Below, piece after piece: positions 1 through 6,333 of a stretch of 10,379 nt of DNA. This DNA comes from Clostridiales bacterium (GTDB lineage: Bacteria > Bacillota > Clostridia > Oscillospirales > Oscillospiraceae): assembly GCA_012729875.1 (NCBI GenBank), contig JAAYCC010000228.1:1-10379 (forward strand), read 5' to 3'. The translations under genes were made by a program, and so were the position numbers. The notes below the pieces were generated by a model. The model did not search any database. It was not told the DNA's origin and saw only the letters and a program-made list of their open reading frames with translations. Numbering within the stretch: the stretch's first letter is position 1; the number at the start of each line of letters is the position of its first letter.

Positions 1-310
1 GCAGCGGTTTTTCTCCGGCCTTCTCAAGGTCATAGCCGTTGCCGAGTCCCGTAAGTAGATCCAGCGTTTCGCCGCGGCGCATCCTGCTCATCTGCTCCGT
101 ACCTCTGCCCACGACCTTGTAAACCAGTGTCAGCAGACCATCTTCAAGGTCACAGACGGATATGGGACGCCTCAGGTAAAGTCCGTCCAGCGCTATGTTG
201 ACGAACTGCCCCGCGGCTGTAACAGCGCTCGTGTCGCCGGAGAGAGTCATGCAGAAGACCTCTCTGGTAAGCGGAACATTGGACGCAATCGTAAAAAGTG
301 ATTTTTTCAT
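1..310 (-). CDS. pyrK: Dihydroorotate dehydrogenase B, electron-transfer subunit PyrK (N-terminal 103 residues; cut by window edge)
   Basis: PyrK carries FAD and a [2Fe-2S] cluster and passes electrons from dihydroorotate, oxidised by PyrD (type 1B), to NAD+ in UMP synthesis. Reading the minus strand from an ATG at 310 gives an open frame to the window edge. Visible are a ferredoxin-reductase-like beta-barrel start, the FAD-binding stretch LRRPISVCD (residues about 46-54), the VGRGTE segment (67-72) and the glycine-rich LTGLGNGYDL (86-95), all typical of PyrK. The cysteines that bind the iron-sulphur cluster would lie in the missing C-terminus. The start codon overlaps the pyrC stop in an ATGA arrangement (307-310), so translation is probably coupled to pyrC. 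The rest of the gene, and probably pyrD, lie beyond the left edge. The family call is firm; completeness cannot be judged. Confidence 0.9.
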   Translation of the reverse strand, partial: MKKSLFTIASNVPLTREVFCMTLSGDTSAVTAAGQFVNIALDGLYLRRPISVCDLEDGLLTLVYKVVGRGTEQMSRMRRGETLDLLTGLGNGYDLEKAGEKPL

Positions 311-1578
311 AGCGTATCATCCTTATAGGCAATTTTTCCGTCCGATATGGTCAGCAGGCACCTGCCGAATACCCGCCACCCAGCAAATGGGGTCGACCTG
401 CCTTTTGACAGAAAATCCTCCGGGTCAATTTCATACTCGGCGTCCAGATCAAAGACTGTCAAATTTGCCCGCTCGCCGACCTTTAACGGAGAGCCGATCT
501 TAAAGCGCTTCGACGGGTTCGTATGCATCAGCTCTATCAGCTTTACAAGCGTGATGATTCCAGTTTTCACGAGCTTGGTATAGAGCACAGGAAAAGCCGT
601 CTCAAGGCCGACTATGCCGTTTTTGCTGCCAATAAGCCCATGTGATTTTTCCTCCCGCGAGTGTGGCGCATGGTCGGTGGCGATTATTTCGATTGTGCCG
701 TCCTTTATACCGTCAATAAGGGCCCTTTTGTCCGCCGCGCTTCTAATGGGCGGATTCATCCGAAAGCTGCCGTCGTCGCGCAGATCTTCGTCGCAGAGTG
801 TAAGATAGTGCGGGGCGGTCTCGCAGCTCACGGGCAGGCCCTCTGCCTTGGCGCTGCGTATCAGCTCTACGCTCTCCTTTGTCGAAACGTGGCAGACATG
901 GTAGCCGCAACCAATCTCCCGGACGATGCCAATATCCCTCTCTACCTGCCTCCACTCGCTCTCGGACGAGATGCCGGCAATACCTCTTAGGCGGGCGTAT
1001 TCCCCGTCGTGGACTGCTTTGCCTTTTATCAGGCTCAAATCCTCGCAGTGGGCGACAATCATTTTATTGAGACCTTTGGCGGTCGTCATCGCGCACCGCA
1101 TCATGTCCCCGCTTGAGACGCCCACGCCGTCGTCCGAAAAGGCCACTACCTTGCCGGCCAGCACCGCCATGTCCGAGAGCTCGCCCTGGCACTCGCCGAC
1201 AGTTATGCTCCCGTAGGGATACACACGCACGGCCGCGTCGCGTTCAATTATATCCGTCTGTATTTTCAGATGCTCCGCGCCGTCCGGTACGGGGTCAAGG
1301 TTCGGCATGGCGCATACGGAAGTGAAGCCGCCGCGCGCCGCCGCCATAGTACCGCTTTTTATGCTCTCCTTATAAAAAAAGCCCGGCTCTCGAAGATGTA
1401 CATGAACATCAATAAGACCGGGAAATACGAAACAGTTATTCAAATGGAAAATCGGAACGCCCGAGGCAGGAATAATATCTTCGGCAATATCGGCAATAGC
1501 ACCGCCTTTGATCAGAATGTCTTTTTTGGAAAATCTGATCTCATCGTAGATATGTGCGCCTCTAAGCAAGTAGTCCAA
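307..1578 (-). CDS. pyrC: Dihydroorotase, class I (PyrC), TTG start
   Basis: Dihydroorotase cyclises carbamoyl-aspartate to dihydroorotate, the third step of pyrimidine synthesis, in the cytoplasm. The 423-residue product matches the usual class I length of about 425. Metal-site motifs are all present: DVHVHLRE (H59, H61), FSDDG (D150 as likely bridging Asp), AHCED (H177), HVCHVST (H230) and TDHAPH (D302). MNPPIR (274-279) is a conserved substrate-loop sequence. I chose the TTG at 1578 because a GGAGG sits 7 nt upstream (1586-1590) and a sigma-A promoter lies just before it. The two longer in-frame starts are a TTG at 1641, inside the -35 box, and an ATG at 1614, overlapping the -10 box. Neither is likely to be transcribed as part of the message. 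pyrC is the first gene of an operon running into pyrK. The short leader leaves no room for a PyrR-type attenuator. Confidence 0.94.
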   Translation of the reverse strand: MDYLLRGAHIYDEIRFSKKDILIKGGAIADIAEDIIPASGVPIFHLNNCFVFPGLIDVHVHLREPGFFYKESIKSGTMAAARGGFTSVCAMPNLDPVPDGAEHLKIQTDIIERDAAVRVYPYGSITVGECQGELSDMAVLAGKVVAFSDDGVGVSSGDMMRCAMTTAKGLNKMIVAHCEDLSLIKGKAVHDGEYARLRGIAGISSESEWRQVERDIGIVREIGCGYHVCHVSTKESVELIRSAKAEGLPVSCETAPHYLTLCDEDLRDDGSFRMNPPIRSAADKRALIDGIKDGTIEIIATDHAPHSREEKSHGLIGSKNGIVGLETAFPVLYTKLVKTGIITLVKLIELMHTNPSKRFKIGSPLKVGERANLTVFDLDAEYEIDPEDFLSKGRSTPFAGWRVFGRCLLTISDGKIAYKDDTL

Positions 1579-1585
1579 ATTAATG

Positions 1586-1590
1586 CCTCC
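1586..1590 (-). promoter_or_regulatory. Ribosome binding site that sets the pyrC TTG start
   Basis: GGAGG on the minus strand lies 7 nt before a TTG codon at 1578-1576. This spacing is close to ideal, and the codon opens the dihydroorotase frame at the expected family position. It is the main reason for preferring TTG over the upstream ATG at 1614. Confidence 0.8.
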
Positions 1591-1612
1591 GTTCCTCTCT
1601 GCAATTTTTGAC

Positions 1613-1641
1613 ATATTAACACGACGGCATGCTCTTGTCAA
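1613..1641 (-). promoter_or_regulatory. Sigma-A-type promoter of the pyrC-pyrK operon
   Basis: On the minus strand a perfect -35 TTGACA (1641-1636) is followed by a 17-nt spacer and a -10 TAATAT (1618-1613). The expected transcription start is near 1606, within a run of five A residues, giving a leader of about 28 nt before the TTG start of pyrC. It lies just downstream of the oppF terminator, so the pyr genes form a separate unit. Confidence 0.82.
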
Positions 1642-1703
1642 CGAAAATTTGTCACATTATTTATTTTGCAAAAAACAATCGTCTCCGACATAAATAAACT
1701 TGG

Positions 1704-1733
1704 TAAAAGCGCCTTTTCATATGAAAAGGCGCT
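1704..1733 (-). terminator. Rho-independent terminator after oppF
   Basis: A perfect 26-nt inverted repeat (1708-1733, arms AGCGCCTTTTCAT and ATGAAAAGGCGCT) lies 18 nt past the oppF stop. On the minus strand the GC-rich base of the stem is followed by TTTT, as in an intrinsic terminator. The U-tract is short and the inner stem is AT-rich, so strength is uncertain. No comparable T-tract follows on the plus strand, so it looks one-directional. Confidence 0.75.
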
Positions 1734-1751
1734 CTATACCGTCAAATTACG

Positions 1752-2813
1752 TCAATTTCCTTCCAAAAGATGGCACGCCGCCCAGTGGTCCTTTTCGTAT
1801 TCTTTGAATACCGGAGTCTGCTCTCTGCAGATTTCCTTCGCATAAGGGCAGCGAGTGTGGAAACGGCAGCCCGTGGGCGGATTCATGGGACTGGGGATAT
1901 CGCCTTCAAGGACAATGCGCTGTCTCGCGCGGCTGACCTGGGGATCCGGTACCGGCACAGCTGAAAGGAGCGTCTTGGTATAGGGGTGTATCGGATTGCG
2001 GTTGAGTTCGTAGCTCTCACCCAGCTCGACCAGGGAGCCGAGATACATGACACCTATGCGGTTTGAGATGTGGCGCACTACGGAGAGGTCATGTGCGATG
2101 AACATATAGGTAAGCCCCAGCTCGTTCTGCATATCCTCAAGCATATTGACAATCTGCGACTGGATTGAGACGTCCAGCGCGGAGATCGGCTCGTCACAGA
2201 CGATAAACTCGGGCTTTACCGCCAGCGCTCTGGCTATACCCACGCGCTGCTGCTGCCCCCCTGAAAATTCGTGAGGGAAACGGTTTGCGTGCTCGCTGTT
2301 GAGACCAACCTCGTTTAGAAGCCCTTTTATCATTTCATCGCGCTGCGCCTTGGAGGACGCAAGATTGTGTATGTCTATCGCCTCGCCGACAATCTCACCG
2401 ACAGTCATGCGCGGGTCGAGAGACGCGGAGGGGTCCTGGAAAATAATCTGCATTTTACGCCGGTAGGGTTTCATATCCACAGCGATCTTTTTTGATGTAG
2501 TCATAACAGGAGCGCCGTTTTTGTCCACAATGGGCTCGCCGCTTTCCTTGTCTAGCTTCGGAATACTCTCGCCGCCGTCAAAAATGACCTTGCCGTTATA
2601 TATGATACGTCCCGCCGTGGGCTCATACAGGCGGAGAATAGTTCGGCCAAGAGTTGTTTTGCCGCAGCCGGATTCTCCGACTATCCCCAAGGTCTCGCCT
2701 TTTTTTATAAACAGAGATACATTTTCAACAGCCTGTACTCCGGGACCCTTTACGCCCTTGACAGGAAAGTATTTTTTTAAATTCTGAACTTCAAGAAGAA
2801 CATCGTTATTCAT
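1752..2813 (-). CDS. oppF: Oligopeptide ABC transporter, ATP-binding protein OppF
   Basis: This is one of the two ATPases that power peptide import through OppBC. In the 353-residue product, Walker A is GESGCGKTT (46-54, K52), the Q-loop is FQDP (Q126), the ABC signature is FSGGQQQR (183-190), Walker B is FIVCDE (203-208, E208) and the H-loop His is H241. The C-terminal oligopeptide-transporter domain carries HPYTK and four cysteines (C316, C322, C329, C347). The start is ATG 2813: AAGGAGG lies 9 nt before it, inside the end of oppD, and the ATG overlaps the oppD stop by 8 nt (ATGAATAA). A TTG further upstream at 2837 precedes that Shine-Dalgarno and is unlikely. The region between Walker A and the Q-loop carries about 30 extra charged residues (about 79-113) compared with usual OppF. 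It could equally be called DppF or AppF; the substrate is not decided by the ATPase. Confidence 0.93.
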   Translation of the reverse strand: MNNDVLLEVQNLKKYFPVKGVKGPGVQAVENVSLFIKKGETLGIVGESGCGKTTLGRTILRLYEPTAGRIIYNGKVIFDGGESIPKLDKESGEPIVDKNGAPVMTTSKKIAVDMKPYRRKMQIIFQDPSASLDPRMTVGEIVGEAIDIHNLASSKAQRDEMIKGLLNEVGLNSEHANRFPHEFSGGQQQRVGIARALAVKPEFIVCDEPISALDVSIQSQIVNMLEDMQNELGLTYMFIAHDLSVVRHISNRIGVMYLGSLVELGESYELNRNPIHPYTKTLLSAVPVPDPQVSRARQRIVLEGDIPSPMNPPTGCRFHTRCPYAKEICREQTPVFKEYEKDHWAACHLLEGN

Positions 2814-3834
2814 TTGTCTGTTCCTCCTTATTGTCAATCTGTTCCTTCACACGCAGCCAGCAGGCGCTGCGGTGATCGCCTCCCAGCTCGACATAGGGCG
2901 GCATTTTGTTGAGGCAGACCTGCATGCACTGCTTGCAGCGGGGTGCAAAGGGACAGCCGTCCGGCGGATTGAGCATGTCTACGGGGCTGCCTTCTATAGG
3001 CACCAGTCTCTCGTAGGATTCTGCGTCCACACGGGGCATGGAGCTGAGCAGTCCATGAGTATAGGGGTGTGAGGGTCTGTAGAAGATGTCTTCCACAGTC
3101 CCCTGTTCGACTATTTTGCCTGCATACATTACAGAGACTTTGTCACAGATCTCTGCTACGACGCCGAGGTTGTGGGTGATGAATATGATACCCATGTTGG
3201 TCTTCCGCTGGATGTCCTTCATGAGTTCAAGTATCTGAGCCTGGATAGTGACGTCCAGAGCGGTGGTCGGCTCATCTGCTATTAGCAGCTTTGGCGAGCA
3301 GATCAGGCCCATCGCTATCATAACACGCTGGCGCATACCTCCGGAAAACTCGTGGGGGTATTGCTTCATTCGCTTTTCGATGTTGTTGATGCCGACCAAT
3401 TCCAGCATCTCCATGGCTTTTTTCTCGGCCTCAGCCTTTGAGATCGTTTTGTTGTGGGCGCGGAGCGCTTCGACAAGCTGGTTTCCTATTGTATACACGG
3501 GGTTAAGGCAGGTCATGGGGTTCTGGAATATCATTGAGACCTTTTTCCCTCTGAAATCGGACATTTCTTCCTTGCTTTTAGAGATGACGTCCTCGCCGTC
3601 ACAGGTGATCGAGCCACCTATAACTTTTCCCGGGGACTGGAGCAGACCCATGATGGAGTATGCTTCAACGCTCTTTCCGGAGCCGGACTCGCCGACTATT
3701 CCCATAACCTCGCCATAGTTGAGGTCATAGCTTATTCCGCCGACGGCCTTTACTTCGCCGGCAGGCGTGAAGAAGGAAACTCTCAGGTCTTTGACTTCGA
3801 GCAGCTTGCCCGTATTTGTTTTTTCTTTATTCAT
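2806..3834 (-). CDS. oppD: Oligopeptide ABC transporter, ATP-binding protein OppD
   Basis: This is the second ATPase of the peptide importer, at 342 residues a normal length. Walker A is GESGSGKS (48-55, K54), the Q-loop FQNP (Q104), the signature FSGGMRQR (163-170), Walker B LLIADE (183-188, E188) and the H-loop His H221. The residue after that His is Asn (THNLGVV), where relatives often have Asp. The C-terminal domain contains HPYTHGLL (256-263) and cysteines C294, C300, C307 and C325, spaced like the iron-sulphur-binding cysteines known in some OppD proteins, with an extra C303. GGAGG lies 7 nt before the ATG at 3834. The gap to oppC is 15 nt, and the oppF start lies inside the last codons of oppD, so all three are probably translated from one message. 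Both ATPases look catalytically intact. Confidence 0.94.
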   Translation of the reverse strand: MNKEKTNTGKLLEVKDLRVSFFTPAGEVKAVGGISYDLNYGEVMGIVGESGSGKSVEAYSIMGLLQSPGKVIGGSITCDGEDVISKSKEEMSDFRGKKVSMIFQNPMTCLNPVYTIGNQLVEALRAHNKTISKAEAEKKAMEMLELVGINNIEKRMKQYPHEFSGGMRQRVMIAMGLICSPKLLIADEPTTALDVTIQAQILELMKDIQRKTNMGIIFITHNLGVVAEICDKVSVMYAGKIVEQGTVEDIFYRPSHPYTHGLLSSMPRVDAESYERLVPIEGSPVDMLNPPDGCPFAPRCKQCMQVCLNKMPPYVELGGDHRSACWLRVKEQIDNKEEQTNE

Positions 3835-3849
3835 AACGTTTCCTCCCTG

Positions 3850-5154
3850 TTATTTCTTGAGTCTCGGGTCCAGCGCATCGCGAAGGCCGTCGCCAAAGAG
3901 GTTGAACGAGAGAATAAGTACGCTGAGTATGATTGCCGGTATGACCAGACGATAGGAATAGGTCTGTACACCGCCCAAAGCATCCGAAGCCATGGAGCCA
4001 AGACTCGTCAGAGGAGCCGATACACCGACGCCGAGATATGACAGGAATGACTCCAGGAATATTGCGGATGGGATTTGGAGGCAGGTGGTGACAACTATCT
4101 GTCCGATACAGTTGGGCAGCAGATGCCGCTTGATAATTCTGCTGTTCTTTGCGCCGAGCGCTTTTGCAGCAGTAACAAACTCCTGTTCCTTGAGCTGGAG
4201 TATCTGTCCGCGAATGATTCGTGCCATAGTGACCCAATACAGCAATGCGAAGGCCACAAACATTGATATAAGGTTCGGCCCCAGCACGCCTACAAAGTTA
4301 CGCAGGCCGCCGACTCCACTGTTCATATAGTCCTTAAGGGGCTGGTTGAGCGCCGTTGCCAGCAGCAGTACTACAAGCATCTCGGGTATTGAGTATATCA
4401 GTTCCACAATGCGCATCATGACGGCGTCCACTTTTCCTCCGGCATAGCCAGAAATAGAGCCGTAGATTGCGCCTATTATGAGGACAAGCAAAGCCGCAAA
4501 CAGGCCTACCAGCATTGAAACGCGCGTTCCGATCATGGTGCGGACAAGTATATCACGGCCGTATTTGTCCGTCCCGAAGATATGGGGAAATATTTTTTCC
4601 CCGTCGGCTTTTCTTAAAAGCTCCGATTTTGAATATCCAAAGAGCTTCTTGTGTATCCCGAGCTCTTTTCTCAGTTTGCCCTCGTCAAGACCGGATGTGT
4701 TCACCTGAGCCTTGATTTTCGCTTTTTCGATTGATGTCAGATCTGAGCCCTTCTCCTTGGCAGCTTCCTCAAATGCCAGCTCAAGACGCATCTCCGCGCT
4801 CCCCTGAGCTTCTGCAAGCTTCTCGCCGTCTTCCAATGAATAGTGCCAGGGATAAAGGTTCTCAGCGCCTTTGTTAAACTGGTCATAGCCGTAGGGCATT
4901 ACTGAAGGGCCGACAAATGCAAAAAGAATGAGAAATATGATAACGCCCAAGGCGACCATTGAAACCCTGTTGCTTTTCAGCCTCCGCCATGCGTCCTTCC
5001 AGTAGGATATGCTCTCCCTGTCCTGTATAAAGCTCTCCTTCTGTTCCTCTGTCGCCGAGGCGAAGTCTTCAGGAGTCAGTTCAAGCAGGTTTTCGATATC
5101 CGGCTGAGTACAGACGATATTATGCTTTATTCTATTGTTCTTCATGTCTGCCAT
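3850..5154 (-). CDS. oppC: Oligopeptide ABC transporter permease OppC, enlarged
   Basis: OppC forms half of the membrane channel with OppB. The 434-residue protein is much longer than usual OppC (about 300). Residues 1-62 are a long polar cytoplasmic N-terminus. TM1 is about 65-85, and a charged stretch of about 85 residues (105-190) follows, which should lie outside the membrane. The conserved FGTDKYGRDILVR (193-205) then leads into TM2 (211-236), TM3 (247-268) and TM4 (290-313). The EAA loop that docks on the ATPases is EFVTAAKALGAKNSRIIKRH (325-344), and TM5 and TM6 are about 350-372 and 401-423. The C-terminus GDGLRDALDPRLKK is typical. The start is ATG 5154, one base after the oppB stop, with GGGGG 9 nt upstream at the end of oppB. 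An in-frame start at 5214 lies well inside oppB and is rejected. ATG 5145 is a weaker alternative. Confidence 0.92.
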   Translation of the reverse strand: MADMKNNRIKHNIVCTQPDIENLLELTPEDFASATEEQKESFIQDRESISYWKDAWRRLKSNRVSMVALGVIIFLILFAFVGPSVMPYGYDQFNKGAENLYPWHYSLEDGEKLAEAQGSAEMRLELAFEEAAKEKGSDLTSIEKAKIKAQVNTSGLDEGKLRKELGIHKKLFGYSKSELLRKADGEKIFPHIFGTDKYGRDILVRTMIGTRVSMLVGLFAALLVLIIGAIYGSISGYAGGKVDAVMMRIVELIYSIPEMLVVLLLATALNQPLKDYMNSGVGGLRNFVGVLGPNLISMFVAFALLYWVTMARIIRGQILQLKEQEFVTAAKALGAKNSRIIKRHLLPNCIGQIVVTTCLQIPSAIFLESFLSYLGVGVSAPLTSLGSMASDALGGVQTYSYRLVIPAIILSVLILSFNLFGDGLRDALDPRLKK

Positions 5155-5155
5155 G

Positions 5156-6103
5156 TCAGTTGTCCCCCTTTTCAAGCTGAATCCTCGGGTCGACAACTTT
5201 GTACAGGACATCAACCAAGAAGTTCATTAAAATAATAAACGCCGCAAGGAAAATCGTAGTACCCATAATAAGCGGGTAGTCACGGTTTATAATGCTCTGT
5301 ATGAAGTATCGTCCGAGACCGGGAATAGAAAAAACAGTCTCGACGACAAAGCCTCCGCAGAAGACGAACGCAATCTGGGGTCCCAGATAAGTAATAACGG
5401 GAATAAGCGCGTTTCGCAGAGCATGCTTGAAAATTATAGGACCGCTTTTCAGGCCCTTCGCACGGGCGGTCTTTATGTAGTCCTGACCTAGAGCATCAAG
5501 CATTGAAGAGCGCGTCTGCCGAGCCACATAGCACATCGGATAGAAGCCAAGCGCAAAGCACGGAAGCACATAAGTCCTGAAGCCAAGAGAGGCGTCAAAA
5601 ATTGTGGGGAATACACGGAGCGCTTCGTTTTTGCCGGCAAATGTCGATAGAAGCAGCGACGCCACGACAAAGCTCGGCATTGAAATGCCGATTGTGCATA
5701 TAACTCTCAATACGCTGTCCACCCATTTCCCGCGATGGTACGCGGCGAGGCAGCCCAGCGGTATCCCGACAATTATCGCCCAAAGTATAGCAAAAAAGCC
5801 AATTTTAGCTGACAGTGGGAACATTTCCCTAATAATATCTGTCACGGGGCGGTTTTTCTGCATTTTCAGTGAAACGCCCATGTCACCTTGTACCAGGTTG
5901 CCGAGATATTTGCCCAGCTGAACAATGCCGGGCTGGTCAAGTCCGTACTTTTCGTTGAGCGCATCTATAGTCGCCTGAGATGGTGTCTTTTCGCTTAGCC
6001 ATGGGCTGCCCGGGATGCTGTTCATCAGGGCAAAGGTAATACTCGCCACAATGAGCAGCGTTATTATTGCCATTAGTAGTCTTTTTATGGTGTACTTTGC
6101 CAT
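5156..6103 (-). CDS. oppB: Oligopeptide ABC transporter permease OppB
   Basis: OppB is the other channel subunit of the peptide importer. At 315 residues it has the usual length. TM1 (about 9-28) is followed by an external region with EKYGLD (51-56) and the conserved GDMGVSL (73-79). Five further membrane segments follow, at about 99-120, 132-155, 177-193, 234-256 and 278-300. The EAA loop YIKTARAKGLKSGPIIFKHA (209-228) contacts an ATPase, and FSIPGLGR (258-265) and VDPRI near the C-terminus are family hallmarks. The ATG at 6103 is preceded by AGGA 9 nt upstream, a modest ribosome site. It is the first gene of oppBCDF, with a promoter about 100 bp upstream. Neighbouring genes place it in a complete transporter. 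Confidence 0.94.
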   Translation of the reverse strand: MAKYTIKRLLMAIITLLIVASITFALMNSIPGSPWLSEKTPSQATIDALNEKYGLDQPGIVQLGKYLGNLVQGDMGVSLKMQKNRPVTDIIREMFPLSAKIGFFAILWAIIVGIPLGCLAAYHRGKWVDSVLRVICTIGISMPSFVVASLLLSTFAGKNEALRVFPTIFDASLGFRTYVLPCFALGFYPMCYVARQTRSSMLDALGQDYIKTARAKGLKSGPIIFKHALRNALIPVITYLGPQIAFVFCGGFVVETVFSIPGLGRYFIQSIINRDYPLIMGTTIFLAAFIILMNFLVDVLYKVVDPRIQLEKGDN

Positions 6104-6206
6104 TTGCTCACTTCCTGTTTTCTCTTCCTATATTATCTCTGGCTGCAAAGACATCTGTTTATATTTCTCGTATATTCTGTAATTTTAGATAAAATGCAGC
6201 TTTATA

Positions 6207-6235
6207 ATTCTATATCAAATTGTATATTCAGTCAA
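6207..6235 (-). promoter_or_regulatory. Sigma-A-type promoter of oppBCDF
   Basis: On the minus strand -35 TTGACT (6235-6230), a 17-nt spacer and -10 TAGAAT (6212-6207) each match the consensus at five of six positions. The expected start near 6200 gives a leader of about 97 nt, AT-rich and without an obvious riboswitch fold. An AATTCTGTA-containing element lies 4 bp upstream of the -35 box. Confidence 0.75.
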
Positions 6236-6239
6236 GGCA

Positions 6240-6256
6240 AATTTACATACAGAATT
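6240..6256 (-). promoter_or_regulatory. Possible operator upstream of the oppB promoter
   Basis: The minus strand reads AATTCTGTATGTAAATT, an imperfect inverted repeat (outer AAATT and AATTT arms) ending 4 bp before the -35 box. The first nine bases, AATTCTGTA, recur at the oppA promoter at almost the same distance from its -35. A shorter copy (ATTCTGTAATTTT on the plus strand, 6174-6186) lies in the oppB leader. No regulator is identified. Confidence 0.35.
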
Positions 6257-6333
6257 TACCTTGCAATTTGAGCAGAATACTTACTGCCCTGCCCGAATAC
6301 TATTTGGTACAAAAGAATTTCAGGAGGTTAACT

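Noticed and set aside
1657..1697. Inverted repeat TTATTTAT...ATAAATAA upstream of the pyrC promoter
   Set aside because: Only A and T, 8 bp arms with a 25-nt gap; easily expected by chance in this AT-rich stretch and too weak for a terminator.
3248..3718. Plus-strand open frame of 156 residues
   Set aside because: Antisense to oppD, whose motifs are all intact; no domain seen.
3827..4237. Minus-strand open frame of 136 residues in another frame of oppC
   Set aside because: Overlaps the conserved EAA loop and last membrane segments of OppC, so it is a shadow frame.
6220..6333. Longer N-terminus for the SSB-like protein
   Set aside because: The 38 extra residues would be encoded across the oppB -35 box and possible operator, have no ribosome site, and precede the strong AGGAGG used by ATG 6334.
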